A stretch of 47,030 bases of DNA from Reticulitermes lucifugus (lineage: Eukaryota > Arthropoda > Insecta > Blattodea > Rhinotermitidae), in contig JAKCWW010001058.1 in assembly GCA_026260175.1 (NCBI GenBank), positions 28,522 through 75,551 on the forward strand. Direction: 5' to 3'. Below, one piece after another: positions 15,625 through 27,272 of this stretch. Under the pieces are notes generated by a model. That model made no database searches. It saw only the letters and a list, made by a program, of their open reading frames with translations, and was not told the origin of the DNA. Every line of letters begins with the position of its first letter. The stretch's first letter is position 1. A program made the translations under genes and the position numbers.

Positions 15625-18600
15625 ATGGAGTTTATCGTGGCTAATGTTGATAATGTAAAATTCGATATTGAGATAGCATTAGAAGAACAGTATGGTGCTT
15701 TACCATTACCTTTTGCGGGAATGGATAGTAAGTACCTGCTTGATGTAATATTGACATCAATACCAACAGTTAAAACCAACTAGTGTGTTATTACGCTTTT
15801 ATCTTTAAATATAAGACACGTTGCAGTCCTTACGGGATGGTCAGTATTATGTCTAATGTCGAAGAAAATCCCATTGCAGCTGTGTATTTACGATTATTAT
15901 TAAGATATATCGAAGGATATTAACAGTACTAAAAGGTTACAGCTATTTCTCGTATTTTGATATCTTGTATAGTGCGCCAGAATGTAACAAAGTACATTAG
16001 TCGTTGGCACCAGTGTTTTTCTGTTTTATACTTACTGTCAGTGGTGTGTATTGTTATGCATCTTGTATGTTCTGCCAGAACGTATTGTCATTACTTGATT
16101 ATTTGTATCTAATACTCGGAAGGTATGGTGTGTGGGCACGCGGTGGCGCAGTTGGTTGAGGCACGCGCACGGCGCTACAAGCTGGAAGGTCGTGGGTTCG
16201 ATTCCCGATGGTGTCATTGGGATTGTTCATTGACATAATCCTTTCGGTCGCACTATGGCCCTGGGGTCGACTCAGCCTCTAACANNNNNNNNNNNNNNNN
16301 NNNNNNNNNNNNNNNNNNNNNNNNNNNNNNNNNNTCTGGGAGCCTCAACCTCCTGGAACCCTAAGTGCCTGTCCAGGCCTGTAATGGGATTGCTTTAAGG
16401 TATGGTGTGTTTGAATGGTTGTAATGTTATGATGTACACTATATGGAATACCATCATTTCCCCTATTTCATCAGCCAATGGTGCTTAATGCACAGTAAAT
16501 GTATGCTTCTGTCATTTTATTGCATACTATGTAGATGGGGAGCTTAAATAGTTTCTTCAATATTAGTTCTGGCATGCATGCTAGATTGCTTTTAGGATCA
16601 AGTCTGTTTTTCATATTATAGCCGAACTTGTTTGTATTATCATTATGAGATGTTCTTTGAACTGCTTGGGCTTTATATACCATACATTCATCTCAGCCTT
16701 CTGTTACCTAATATTATAATTCAGTGTTACCAACATTTCTGCTGCATAGCTTTTCTGTTGTGTTAGATACAGATAGTTCCATAAAGATAGATGGTAGTAG
16801 AATATATGGCTGTGTAACATCCATGATACACAAAAGTGTGGACATGCACAAAATGGTAACATTGATTGTAATGGTATAGTATAGTGCACATATGCTTGAT
16901 GTTTTATTATGAGAAATAGTTTTAACCTTTTAATGCAGTTAACGCAGGGTTTCCATTGCCTGATGCTGCAAAAGCCTGGCATAAGTACTGAACTAGTCAA
17001 GGCCGCATCACTTATGGGCAAGTTTGCAGCATCATAATTCAAATGTCCCAAATACTTCATGACATCTAAATAACAGTCATAAGTACGTACATAGTTGAAT
17101 TAGACGAAGTTTTTTAAGCGTTGGACATTGATGCTGAGGGTGGTGAACTAAGAATTGAAATGTGTCTGTCATATGTTTAATGACAAGTGTAGCAAAAGGC
17201 CTAGTGGTTTTAACTGATGGTGTAAATACAGAATGACATAGTCACGAAGGGCCTGAAGTGTGACTAATATTCACATGTTGGACTTTTTCTGTGGGCCACA
17301 GAATTTATGTGATTTAAACTACTATGCCTGTGTAGAAAATCTGCCCATATCCCAGCAAAGATGATACAACGGGATATTGGGTTTTATCCCAGAATAACGT
17401 TGGGCTGTTTCCGCATGTGATTGCAAATATTAGTACAGATGTTCGCCAAGTATATAGGGACTCAAAATTAGTTTGTTAGGCACCCTGTGCCTAATTTTTG
17501 AAGTATCAAAATGAGTAATCATTGTGGGGTTTTTTCCCCAAGAGATGCATTCTTTTTTATCAGCATCCTGCTGTTTGAAAGAAGAGGGCAGGACAGATGG
17601 ATGGACAGTAAATGACAGAATCTTGATGTTTGTGAATAATTTGGACCAATAAAACGATTGATTGGACTCCATTTTCAGTGTAAAATGCCCATTTGGTTCC
17701 AACAATTTAGTCAATACAGGTAATACATATACAAAATAGTCTCAGAAAGAATTAAAAGCCTGGAAGTTTATTTTAATAAAATACAAGCACTTTTTTTATG
17801 CATAAGGTACGTTGAATGATCAAAGAAGTGTCATTCCATAAATCATGAAAGCAAGCAAAAACCTCACATAATGAAAGACAGAGGTTGACTGAGCTGAGAA
17901 TTATCTGTGCCATAGTGGGAGAGTTGGAGAAGCTGATTTGTCAGAAGCAGTCACAAAAGGTGAAACAACATTGTTAAGTATGTGAGAATGAAGGGTTGAC
18001 ATTCCAAACATTGAGACTCTACTGTATATAGAAATAATTGTTTGACTCTCCCAGTTAACGTATTTTAAAGAAAATGTGAGAAAACTAATGTATTATGATT
18101 TTATTTTGTGTTATTTTATCCATTGTTACACCTTATGGTTTGTTCTTTCAGAATCAATAGCTGCAGTGTGCGAATTTTATCCAAAAGGTAGTTGTCAGAA
18201 AGGTGTGGCATGCCCTTTCCGTCATGTTCGTGGTGACAGGACAATTGTCTGTAAGCATTGGCTTCGTGGCTTGTGCAAAAAGGGTGATCAGTGTGAATTT
18301 CTCCATGAGTATGACATGAGCAAGATGCCAGAGTGCTATTTCTACTCCCGATTCAGTAAGTGGTTGTGGTAACTAAACACATTATACTGTGCACCTACAG
18401 GATTCTGGGGATAGTCGCTTTCCATGTTTAATTTTGATAGATCTTCATGTACTTGTCTTTTGTGTGATTATTGAATGTAGTCTCTGGGCACTGAGAGGAC
18501 ATAAATTGCAAGTACAGATACTCTCCAACTTAAGCAGTAATTGAGTTCCAGAAGTTCTGGTGCAAGTTAAATTTTGCGTAGGTCAGAATTGAGTGTATGT

Positions 18601-21600
18601 AATTGTCAGCTGTATACTTATGTATATACAAGAGAGTCCAGTTGAAATCCAAATTCCAACATGCAGGGACCTGGTTGGCTACAGTATGATCATCCCACTT
18701 CCTGTGTTATAACCCAGCAGTATCCTTCTGCCACCTTCATCTCATGGTGCTTTTTTTCCCGCAAAGAAGAAGTGAGTGTGCCTTACAAAAATTGTATTTC
18801 AGTTTTCTAACTTTTTAAAAATTACATAAATCTGAACTTGCGTAACTTGGAATTTTGCAAGTTGGGGGAGTGTCTGTATTTGGACACAATGTGCTAATGA
18901 AAGTATTTCTTTAAAAAGGAATAAATAACAGGAAATGCAGAATATTACTTTCTAGTAGTAACTAGGAACTTTGTCAAGGTATAAACAAAATTGCATGAGT
19001 TTGCAAAACCAAAATCCTCTCATAATTCCCAATTTTTAATTATACCAACAAATGACAGAATTGATTGTGGCAGGTACATGATTTTATTGAGTCATGGTAT
19101 TTTTTTTGTACATGGGGTGACAATTAAGTTCTGGAATGCTGGCAAAGATGTCATATCAAGTAATGAGTGAGCCATAACTAAGCAACCATGTTGTGATATG
19201 TCAGTGATCTCATCTTGTATGTTGCTGAAGCAAATAAGGCAGCAGTAGCAAAGCAGTTGCAAAGTTTATAGACGTGTGTTTCGATCGTGATGGAATGATG
19301 AGTAGTCAGTGGTTGGAGCAACGCACTAACATAATGTTTTGTGCAAAGTTAGGCAAAAGCACTAGGGAATCTTTGCAGATGGTAACAGAGACATGCTGAT
19401 GCTGTAAAAGTCTCAGGTGTCATAGAGTGACATACAAGGTTTAAAGAAGGTTGAGAAGATGTGAAAGATGAAAGGACTGAACGGCTGACAGCTCACTGGA
19501 CATGTGAGAATGGAAAGACTGTGGAAATTGGTTTGTATTGATAGGTGATGAAGTTTACAAATGATAGCAGGAGAACTAAATGTAGACAGAGAAACTGCAG
19601 GTAAGATTTAGACTGACAATTCGAGAATGAGGAAAGATTCAGCAGAGATGATACCACAGATTTTCAGACAGTGTCAACATTCAGGGATATACAACAACTG
19701 TCCTGAAGAGCATTGTGGAAGAGGGGTTTCAGCAATGTTTTGAATAGTGGAAGCACTGACTTAGTGTATTGCTGTACAAGGCTACTACTTTGAAGGTGAC
19801 AGGAACTATTAATGTTGAAATTAAATAATTAATTAATTACATTAATTAAATACAGCTTGTAGGGGGACAACAGGATATATAGCATAAAGGTTTGTGCGGG
19901 CATTTTGGGAACCTTAAGTGTTTAATATTATATTATGGGAACATTCTCTGGTTTTGCTGATAAATGTTGTAACATTAATTTTTTAATTTGTAAATCTGTA
20001 ACAGATGCCTGTCATAATAAGGAATGCCCATTTCTTCACATTGACCCAGAAAGTAAGATAAAGGATTGTCCCTGGTATGACAGAGGTTTCTGTCGGCATG
20101 GGCCTAACTGTCGCCATCGCCATGTTCGGCGTGTGTTGTGTATGAATTACGTTGCTGGACTTTGCATAGAGGGACCTGATTGCAAATTTATGCAGTGAGT
20201 ATTCCAGAAATGTAGATGAATTTGAATTGATAAGCACACCTTATATATCACATCACATAGAAGTGAAATTATCATTTTTTATGTTATTTTTACCGTACAT
20301 TTTATAATGCTGATTGTCACTTAAGTGTTGTAACTTAAAAAATGTTTTAATATTATTTTCAGTGACCATATACCCAACATAGTTGAAGACATTTTATCTA
20401 TTTTAATGAGTACCATATAGCTGGTGTAATGATAAACAGTCCTGATGATGAACTGATACAGTTCGAAACATGTTGACTATTTATTGACTTAAGCATGTAT
20501 TAAATAGGAGATAATAGATTGTACATTTGTCGGAATAAGACTACATGAAATTATCATGTTAACGTTTTTACTTTTCCATTTGTACTGCATCTTCATACTA
20601 GCAGATTAGCTCTTGTGCTGTTATTTAAAGTTCATTGCACCTGCATTGTTGATTGTTACGAACAGATGAAATTAATATTCCTGCTGTTAGTGTATGAATT
20701 GTCACCAACTGGAACAGTGGTGATCACAGGTTTTATGTTTGTTAGCATATGAATTCATTTGATAATTTAGAAGTTTGCCAAGCCATAACTTTTGTATAAG
20801 ATACGTTTTTGCTTATACTATTATCTTTCCAACTGGAATTTCAAACAGTGCTGTTACTCAGGTACGATATTTACAACAGAACAAGGTTTTATTTTCATGT
20901 GAATAACACTCATCATTTTCGTTGATAGATTACACAAAATGAAATTTAAGAAGCTGTAAAGAAACAGAATTAGTGCCAGATGTGTTACTATCAAAACAAG
21001 CAAATACAAACAAACAGTTAACTACTGTCTAAAATTGTGCAGCAACAGATATCTCATTAACCCTTTGGCGCCAAAAGTTGACTGCAGCCGATGCACAGTG
21101 TGCAGCTAAAAGGCCTGAACTCATATAAAAACATTGTCAATGACATGCAAAGTAATAGCGGCCATTTAAATTCTCAGCTTTTGCAGAATACACCCTGCAT
21201 TTAATTCTGGCCCCAAAGGGTTAAGTCCACCAGGGTGGTACTGGTGCAACAAGGAGGGCTGACAACCACTAACTGGTAAGTACTTCTAATATACCACATA
21301 TTTGAAACCAGGGAGCATACAGCTTTTTCATCAGTGTACTTTGTAATATAAAGGATGGTGCATGAAATGTTTACCCATTTTTTTTGTTTTGTAAAGACCC
21401 ATTGCTGGTTTTAATAGTTACCAGATGAATATTGCTGTGGTTAGTTGCATTATTACTGATTGGAGGAGACATCTTTGTTGCATGGATGCAGCTAAAGATA
21501 CTCAATGTAGGACAGGTGTTCTTTGTATTCTTCTGGGCAGTTAACTTGATCCTTGTTAATGTAGGGGTGGAGAGGGCAAGCTGGTAAGGCAGAAGCACAG

Positions 21601-24600
21601 CACATGCAGCTCCCACCATTTTCCCTCCATTTCAAAAACATTGTCGTATAACTTGCAGGACTCTCCAGTTGGTTTTAAAGGATGGAGCCAACATTGAAAT
21701 CGGTGTGCAGTCTGCCTTGCTTTATCAACTGTCCTAACTTTTGGATAATGGGACCCAGCATCACACTGCAATAGACAGTATCTGCCATCAGATTAAATGT
21801 TTCAGGCAAAGATATAACGTTGCATGGCCATTCTGATATCAGCCAAGGATTGGCTGGACCGCGTTGATGACATCTGTGTACAGTGTTAGGGAGCTGAGGT
21901 GTCTAGATATATGAATCTGTCTGTATCTACATGGTTAGTCTGAGAAGACTCCAAAAATTACTATGACTGTGGATGTTGAGACTGACGATATTGTGGGTAT
22001 ACAAGTGCAATGTGTTGGTGATGACATGGCTACAGACTTTGCCAGCGAAAGCAGTAGTTCATATAAATGAGTGCAGTTGGCGGCAGCATTCTGTGCAGCT
22101 AGCAATGCAGTTGTTACAAGTCATTTTGTAAGATGGTAAGCAGTGGGAGGCTGACTGTTGAACAGAAGGCAAAAGTTGTGTTGTTTGTGAGGAAATAAAT
22201 TTTACTGTAATGTAAACATTTGCATGCACATTTTGGCACCAGGTGGGCTAAACAAACAGGCCCAAGAAGTAGTTTAAGGAGGAGGGTTCAGTGTTAAAGT
22301 GAAAGAAACCTTGAGCTCCAAGTGTTTATAGCATGGAGACAGCCCTCAGATTGGTAGTGAAGAGAAAACCACGTAAATCAATGAGAACAACAGCAGAACT
22401 GGGGATGGCACACCATCTGCACGTTTCTATAGAAGGTTACTGTGATGCATACATAAGCTTGCTGGTCATGATAAAGAATGCCGGCTGTGTGTTTCCATTT
22501 GGGCAGGACATGAAGAGGGTACTCTCCACATTACATGGTTCTCTGGTGAGGTTTACTGTCAGCAGAATGTTGATTTGATATGGGCCATGGAACATCCACA
22601 TCAGTTTCACAAGGGACACAGTTCTGGTGAAAATATTACTGTATGGACTGTCATATTAGGCCATTCTTTTTCAATGAAATATTTTGCTGTGATTGTTACA
22701 TGGCCACATTGCATAACAAATTCATGCTGCAACATACTGCAACTGAATTGCCACTCAATACACAGTCGTTTTGCAAGATTGAGGCAGGCCACATACAGTT
22801 AATGCTGCCCTTGATTTTCTGCATGAAAAATTTGGTCCTTGAGTGAGTTCTAGCCACCCCATAGACCAAACACTGATCTGTGTAATTTCTTCCTGTGGTG
22901 CCTCATGCAGGACAGTTTTACCCGAGGAAACCTGGTCTGTTACAGGAACTTGGAGCCATGATTATCCAGTGGTGCTGCACAGTTTCAGATTAATTGTGCC
23001 GTAAGATGCTCATACATGTACAGATTTGACTTGAGGAGACTGTGAGGCAGAATGTAAATTGTTCGTGTTGTGCACAAATCTACCATGCTTGTTTGCTTCA
23101 GTTTGTTTTAGATATGCAACATTTTTGTAAGAAATACAGGTTTTGTGTGTGATGTGAAAGGGTAAACATTTTATGAACTGTGTGTATATGAGAATGAGCA
23201 AAGGGTTTAGCCATAGTAGGTCTTCAGACATTTCGTCAATTTTTCCAGTCCGAGGTTTGAGCTACCAGCTACAGATGTTCAGCAGAAGGATGGAAAGAAG
23301 TTGATTATCACATGTCACTACTGTGGGGAGACTGGTCACAAGGCCATGTACTGCAACAAAATGCCTCCAGAGATAAAGGAAGCACAGTCCAAGCAAGAAG
23401 ATTTCAGAGTAAGTTTTTTAGAATTGTGTTTCATAATAAAGGTTTATGAAAGGATAACAGAATTCTAAAGTTGTACTCAGATGGAGTATGCATGGTTTCC
23501 ATATGCTGGCTATATTCTTTGCTATTTTGCACACCTCATATGTGTTGATGCGCATTGGTTGCAGATACAGATGCAATGTTACATAGTAGATGGCTTCAGA
23601 GACTGGAAGTCCTTTTCTAGCAGTATTAATTTTATGAAATGTAGATGCATTTTTCTAAGCAGCCACAAGCTGTACAGTTATGAATGTGGTACACATTTAG
23701 TTCAGGGTCTTCTGGATCTGCCAGCTTTTTTGCAGGTTACTTTCTTCAAGAGTGGCAAAAGAAGCTAAAATTCACCCTATAATATGCCATGAAGGCTCAG
23801 AAGGGGGTAGAGGTATAGCTCTACTCTCTCTTTAACCTCAGCACTAAATGGGGTAGATGGTCAATGCAATGCCTCAGCTTCGGCCACTGTACCTGGGGTG
23901 CCCATTGTACAGGAGGCTGGGTGAGGCCCGAGACCTGTCTGGACAGGTGCAGAAAATCTCATCCTTGGCGGGGTTCAAACCCCAAACTGTCCTTCCCATA
24001 GTGTGTCGCTATACCTACTACACTATACTGGCCCTTAAGAAGTGGACCTTTATAAAATGAAATATAAAAAGTATGTTTACAAGTAAGTCACCGTAAAAAT
24101 AAGTCACCACATGCAGGGAACTCTCAACCTTGTATGTGCCAAATTTTATAATTGTGGAACTTCTGGTTGCTTAGAAAAATGTCACTGTATTTCATAAAAT
24201 TAACATTGCAGGGGTAGGGTGTACAGCCTCCCCTTAATTCAACAGTGAGACAGAATTCCACACGTCAGGAGTTTGTACCTGTCTTCAAAAAGTGTGTCAG
24301 TATCATGACATGTTGCTCCACATTTCTCACTCTTCTTAGTTAGTGGAAATAGAGGTCTGAAGTTACCAGGACAGCAAGCAATCATCAAATATAACTTTTA
24401 TCACCTTTGATTAGGTACTTAGCTTGACAGGTTTCAGTCCTTAGATAATTATACAGAAATATGGTTTTTAATGTTAAAATGCTGAAATAATTACTTGGTT
24501 TTAAATCAGTATTTTTGAAACACTTATTTGTAAAATAATGGGATGTGCAATAGTATTCTTCGTCCAGTCTGTATAATTTTGTAAACCCAGGGTGTTTTTC

Positions 24601-25171
24601 CATGTATGTGTATTACAGATCATGTACAGGTGACTCCATGCTGCTGATTCTTTTGTGAAAAGCTAGCAGTTAATTCATCGGATTAAGAAATTCCTTGCTT
24701 TTATGAAACCTGAAGTTTTGTTACTGTGTTCACAAGTGTTAATTGTAGGAACTGTTTTGACCCAGTTTCCTTCACACTGTTTTTCAAAGATCATTTTAAT
24801 ATTATACTACTGTCTATGCCTGTGTCTTCCATTCAAGTTTACTGACGCAGTAGTAAGGTTTTACAGAAATAAAGTTTCAGTAGAACACATACAATCTTTC
24901 TGACATATGATATGTGTTTCTCCTATACAAGTTGTATATACCCATATTTATTGTTTTATGATTTCAGGTAAAAAACTTGATGTATGTACCCAAAGAAGGA
25001 ACAGCTCCAGAAGAAAATGTTGTCAAACCACCTCAGAAGCCACTGGAGGAAGTAACTTGTTTTAAGTGTGGATGTAAGGGACACTATGCCAATAAGTGTC
25101 CAAAGGGACATTTAGCTTTCTTAAGCCAGAGTCAGAATCCATTGCCTCAGGGAAACTTTAGACGGAGTTGA
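15625..25171 (+). CDS. CPSF4: Cleavage and polyadenylation specificity factor subunit 4 (CPSF30/Clipper)
   Basis: Five coding exons: 15625-15727, 18152-18355, 20005-20194, 23249-23408, 24968-25171 (861 nt, 286 aa). All have GT..AG borders and matching phases 1, 1, 2, 0. The protein starts MEFIVANVDNVKFDIEIALE and has five CCCH zinc fingers: CEFYPKGSC.., CKHWLRGLC.., CYFYSRFNAC.., CPWYDRGFC.. and CMNYVAGLC... Two CCHC knuckles follow, CHYCGETGHKAMYC in exon 4 and CFKCGCKGHYANKC in exon 5. It ends ..GHLAFLSQSQ..NFRRS. CPSF4 is the zinc-finger subunit of the nuclear CPSF polyadenylation module; with WDR33 it recognises AAUAAA. Human CPSF4 (269 aa) has one knuckle, while fly Clipper has two, so the insect form fits. 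All zinc ligands are present. Introns carry a SINE, a mariner, an IS630-type element and a piggyBac MITE. Confidence 0.98.
16120..16410 (+). mobile_element. Complete tRNA-derived SINE with 14-bp target duplication
   Basis: The element (16134-16396) is flanked by the exact repeat AAGGTATGGTGTGT at 16120-16133 and 16397-16410. A box TGGCGCAGTTGG and B box GGTTCGATTCC are near consensus. It lies in CPSF4 intron 1 in the sense direction. Its middle is interrupted by the assembly gap. Confidence 0.9.
16285..16334. other. Assembly gap (50 N)
   Basis: Fifty unknown bases inside the SINE body. The round number suggests a placeholder, so true length is uncertain. Confidence 0.99.
19114..19920 (+). 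mobile_element. Internally deleted mariner element
   Basis: The 5' part reads WLEQRTNIMFCAKLGKSTRE, the start of an insect mariner transposase, through VTYKVFKEG with stops. It then jumps to the 3' part (VSTFRDIQQ, FQQCFE.WKH, then VTGTINV). The catalytic middle is missing. Left end GACAATTAAGTTCTGGAATGC and right end, reverse complemented, CTTAAGGTTCCCAAAATGCC are degenerate inverted repeats. It sits in CPSF4 intron 2. Confidence 0.75.
20432..20484 (+). ncRNA. Hammerhead-ribozyme-like motif, copy 1
   Basis: Stem I strand AGTC (20438-20441), core CTGATGA (20442-20448), an extra T, stem II GAACTG/CAGTTC with an ATA loop (20450-20464), GAA, palindromic stem III ACATGT (20468-20473), T, then stem I strand GACT (20475-20478). 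Pairing of stem I resumes outward as ATAAA/TTTAT after one mismatch. The extra T between the core and stem II is not canonical, so activity is unproven. It lies in CPSF4 intron 3. Confidence 0.45.
21057..21224. mobile_element. piggyBac-type MITE, copy 1
   Basis: TTAACCCTTTGGCGCC on the left and GGCCCCAAAGGGTTAA on the right are inverted repeats abutting TTAA on both sides, the target of piggyBac transposases. The element is about 160 bp with no coding. Its right end GCATTTAATTCTGGC is shared with the copy at 32299-32470. Confidence 0.8.
21354..23190 (+). mobile_element. Degenerate IS630/Tc1-type transposon
   Basis: Both ends carry the inverted repeat CAT(G/A)AAATGTTTACCC (21363-21378 and, reversed, near 23161-23176), with ATATA-like flanks suggesting TA targeting. 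Transposase pieces appear in shifting frames: SSGRLTVEQKAKVVLF at about 22140, KRKPRKSMRTTAELGM at about 22360, then WAMEHPHQFHKGHSS and the HIRPFFFNE block at about 22570-22670. The PFFFNE block is typical of a common insect Tc1/mariner-superfamily transposase. Frame shifts and stops show it is dead. It lies in CPSF4 intron 3, ending about 60 bp before exon 4. Confidence 0.75.
23757..24034 (-). mobile_element. SINE, reverse orientation
   Basis: On the - strand: A-box-like TAGTGTAGTAGG, B-box-like GGTTTGAACCCC, body CCCAGCCTCCTGTACAATGG, tail CTATACCTCTACCCCC. It is the same family as 41611-41888. Flanks AAGAGTGG and AAGAAGTGG may be a decayed target duplication. It lies in CPSF4 intron 4. 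Confidence 0.8.
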
Positions 25172-25384
25172 GAGACAGGCTGCGTTTGCTAGGAGCAGGG
25201 CTGGTGATCTGTGGAACTTTGAGGATGATCTGCTCAGTACTGTAAATGTGCCCCATTTCAAATAGGCATAAAAAAGAACTGTTGTGCACAAATGTTACTG
25301 GTACTGTCAGACTAGGATTATATTTAGCACTGGACTTACATTTTTAAATTAAAGTACAGAGTATGTATGCTATTTTAATGCTTG

Positions 25385-25390
25385 AATAAA
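25385..25390 (+). terminator. CPSF4 poly(A) signal
   Basis: AATAAA lies 214 bases after the CPSF4 stop and is followed within 25 bases by TTGTGGG and T-rich sequence, a usual cleavage context. Confidence 0.75.
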
Positions 25391-25496
25391 TTTTGTAATT
25401 TATTGTGGGCTACTTGATTGTGCCTCCTACAGTAACATTTTACAGAAACCATGTGTTTAGTACTGCTTTTACATTGTTTATTCTGTGCATTGTGAC

Positions 25497-25704
25497 AAAG
25501 TTAGAAACTTCTGTAACACCAGCAAATGTGCTAGTCTGTATTTGTTTTTACTATCTTGTACATAGCTCCTACATGTTTCAGCATTATATCACGCTGGCAC
25601 CAGCTTCCTGAAGATGGTACCAAAACATATAGGAGCTATGTAAAATATAGTGCAAACAAATGTAGAATAGTGCATTTGATGGTGTTACATAAGTTCTAAG
25701 TTTG
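25497..25704. repeat. Long imperfect inverted repeat with a hammerhead-like loop
   Basis: The left arm runs from about 25497 to 25580 and the right arm from 25621 to 25704. Matching blocks include GTAACACCA, CAAATG..CTA, ATTTGTTT and TACATAGCTCCTA. The central part holds a hammerhead-like core: AGCTTC (25602-25607), CTGAAGA (25608-25614), extra T, GGTACC, AAAAC in place of GAAAC, ACATAT, A, then GGAGCT (25632-25637), which pairs with AGCTTC. It starts about 107 bp after the CPSF4 AATAAA. Confidence 0.65.
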
Positions 25705-26990
25705 CGTTCACAAGAGCCCACCGCTTGTCCCTGTTCTGAGCCAGACAAGTCCAGTCCATGCCCTTTCATCTTATGTGTTTAAGAGCCATTTTAATATTAC
25801 CCTCCCAAACCGTTCAAGTGGTTCCTTCATGTTTCCCCAACAAAGTTCTGTATGCATTTCAACATAATGTGGAAGGCAGAAAAACTTAGAAGGGGTATTT
25901 GCAAAATATGAACAGGAAAAGAAATAAGTTGAGAAATGAAATGTATACAAATAAAGTGTAGTGGCCGAGATAAACAAGATGTCTGTAGACAGAGAGATAA
26001 AGAAACCTAGGAAGAATATTTGGAACATACTGACAGAAAAGAATAGGATGGTATGAAGCCAAGATCCAAGCCAAAGCATCTAACAGTCAGTAACATCTAT
26101 TAAACACCTTTGCAAGATTAGATGACTTTACTGAGCACATACATAGCTTACTGTATTTTGTTGACAAAGATTTGATTGCCTATCAACTATTCATATTATC
26201 CTCGCTAGAAGTATGTAGAAAAGCAAGTCCATTTTGGAATTGGGTAGACATTTTCTTGGAAGTGCCTAATCATAACGAACGTGTGTGTGATGTGAAACAA
26301 ATTTCGTTAGTCCTTTTATTGACATTTGTTGTTAATTCAGTGAATTTTAAACAAGATGTTTTCAAATGGAAGAAAAGTCACAAATCTAATGGATTCTCCT
26401 AGTATGCACAACTTGGTTGTGGATGCTGATGGTATTATTCAAAATGTATAGAATCTGAATACTCAGGTCTAAATTAAGCAGGTACTAATATCGAAATTGA
26501 TCACTTTATTTATCTTGTTTATTAGACTGGTGTTGATATCTCTCCATAAGCAGTAGTGCATTCTTGATGTGGACTGTTGAAAGAGGATTATTCTGTATTA
26601 CACTGGAGTTAGATATGAAACTTGATAAATTTAATTTTAAGTTGAGTCAATAAAATGATGGTGTAGTGTGAGTGCAGGCAGTGGCATTTGTATTCTTTAT
26701 TTCCTGCAATTTTCAATACTACAGGTGTGATGGCAACTCAGCCTCCTAAACACTGAGTACTCTCACTCTGTGATTGAATATGTTAAAAAAGAGAGCATGA
26801 AACTGTCATCACATTGCTAAGATTAAGAATGTGAGCTGTTTTCCCTTATCCTGCATGTCCTAATGACTTGATGCATTGGCTGAGAGTTGGTACTTTCTTT
26901 TCTCATCAGTAATACCAACATTATGGGCATATGAAGTGGAGTACTATCACTGACTTTTGTAAGAATTAATGCAACTTCACGTCAACAACA
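25705..26990. other. Intergenic, no recognised feature
   Basis: AT-rich DNA between CPSF4 and INTS15. Open frames on the - strand around 25771-26079 are hydrophobic and low in complexity and match no family I know. Confidence 0.5.
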
Positions 26991-26994
26991 TTCT

Positions 26995-27270
26995 AAATCT
27001 GTGGTCCTTCAGAGTGGCTTTCAGCTTTGGAAATAACCATAATTCACACAGAGCCAATCTGGTGAATGCGGTGAGTGGTCCAAATCTGTTATTGACTTTT
27101 TTGCCAAAAATTCTTGGACGGTGAGTGTATCGGGCAGGAGTGTTGTCACGATCCCAAGTGTGTAGAATGCTAATTTGTTTTTCTTTATCACAAGGGAATT
27201 GTTCACTTGAGTTTCTTGAATGAAGTTGAATAATGAACCAGCATTGTTAATTAGAAATACTGGCAAGGTT
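26995..27270 (-). mobile_element. Mariner transposase C-terminal fragment, reverse
   Basis: On the - strand, in shifted frames: VQEFLAKKSITDLDHSPHSP and LCELWLFPKLKATLKDHRF. This is the end of a mariner D,D34D transposase around the YSPDLAPCDFWLFP signature, here damaged. Confidence 0.75.
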
Positions 27271-27272
27271 AA

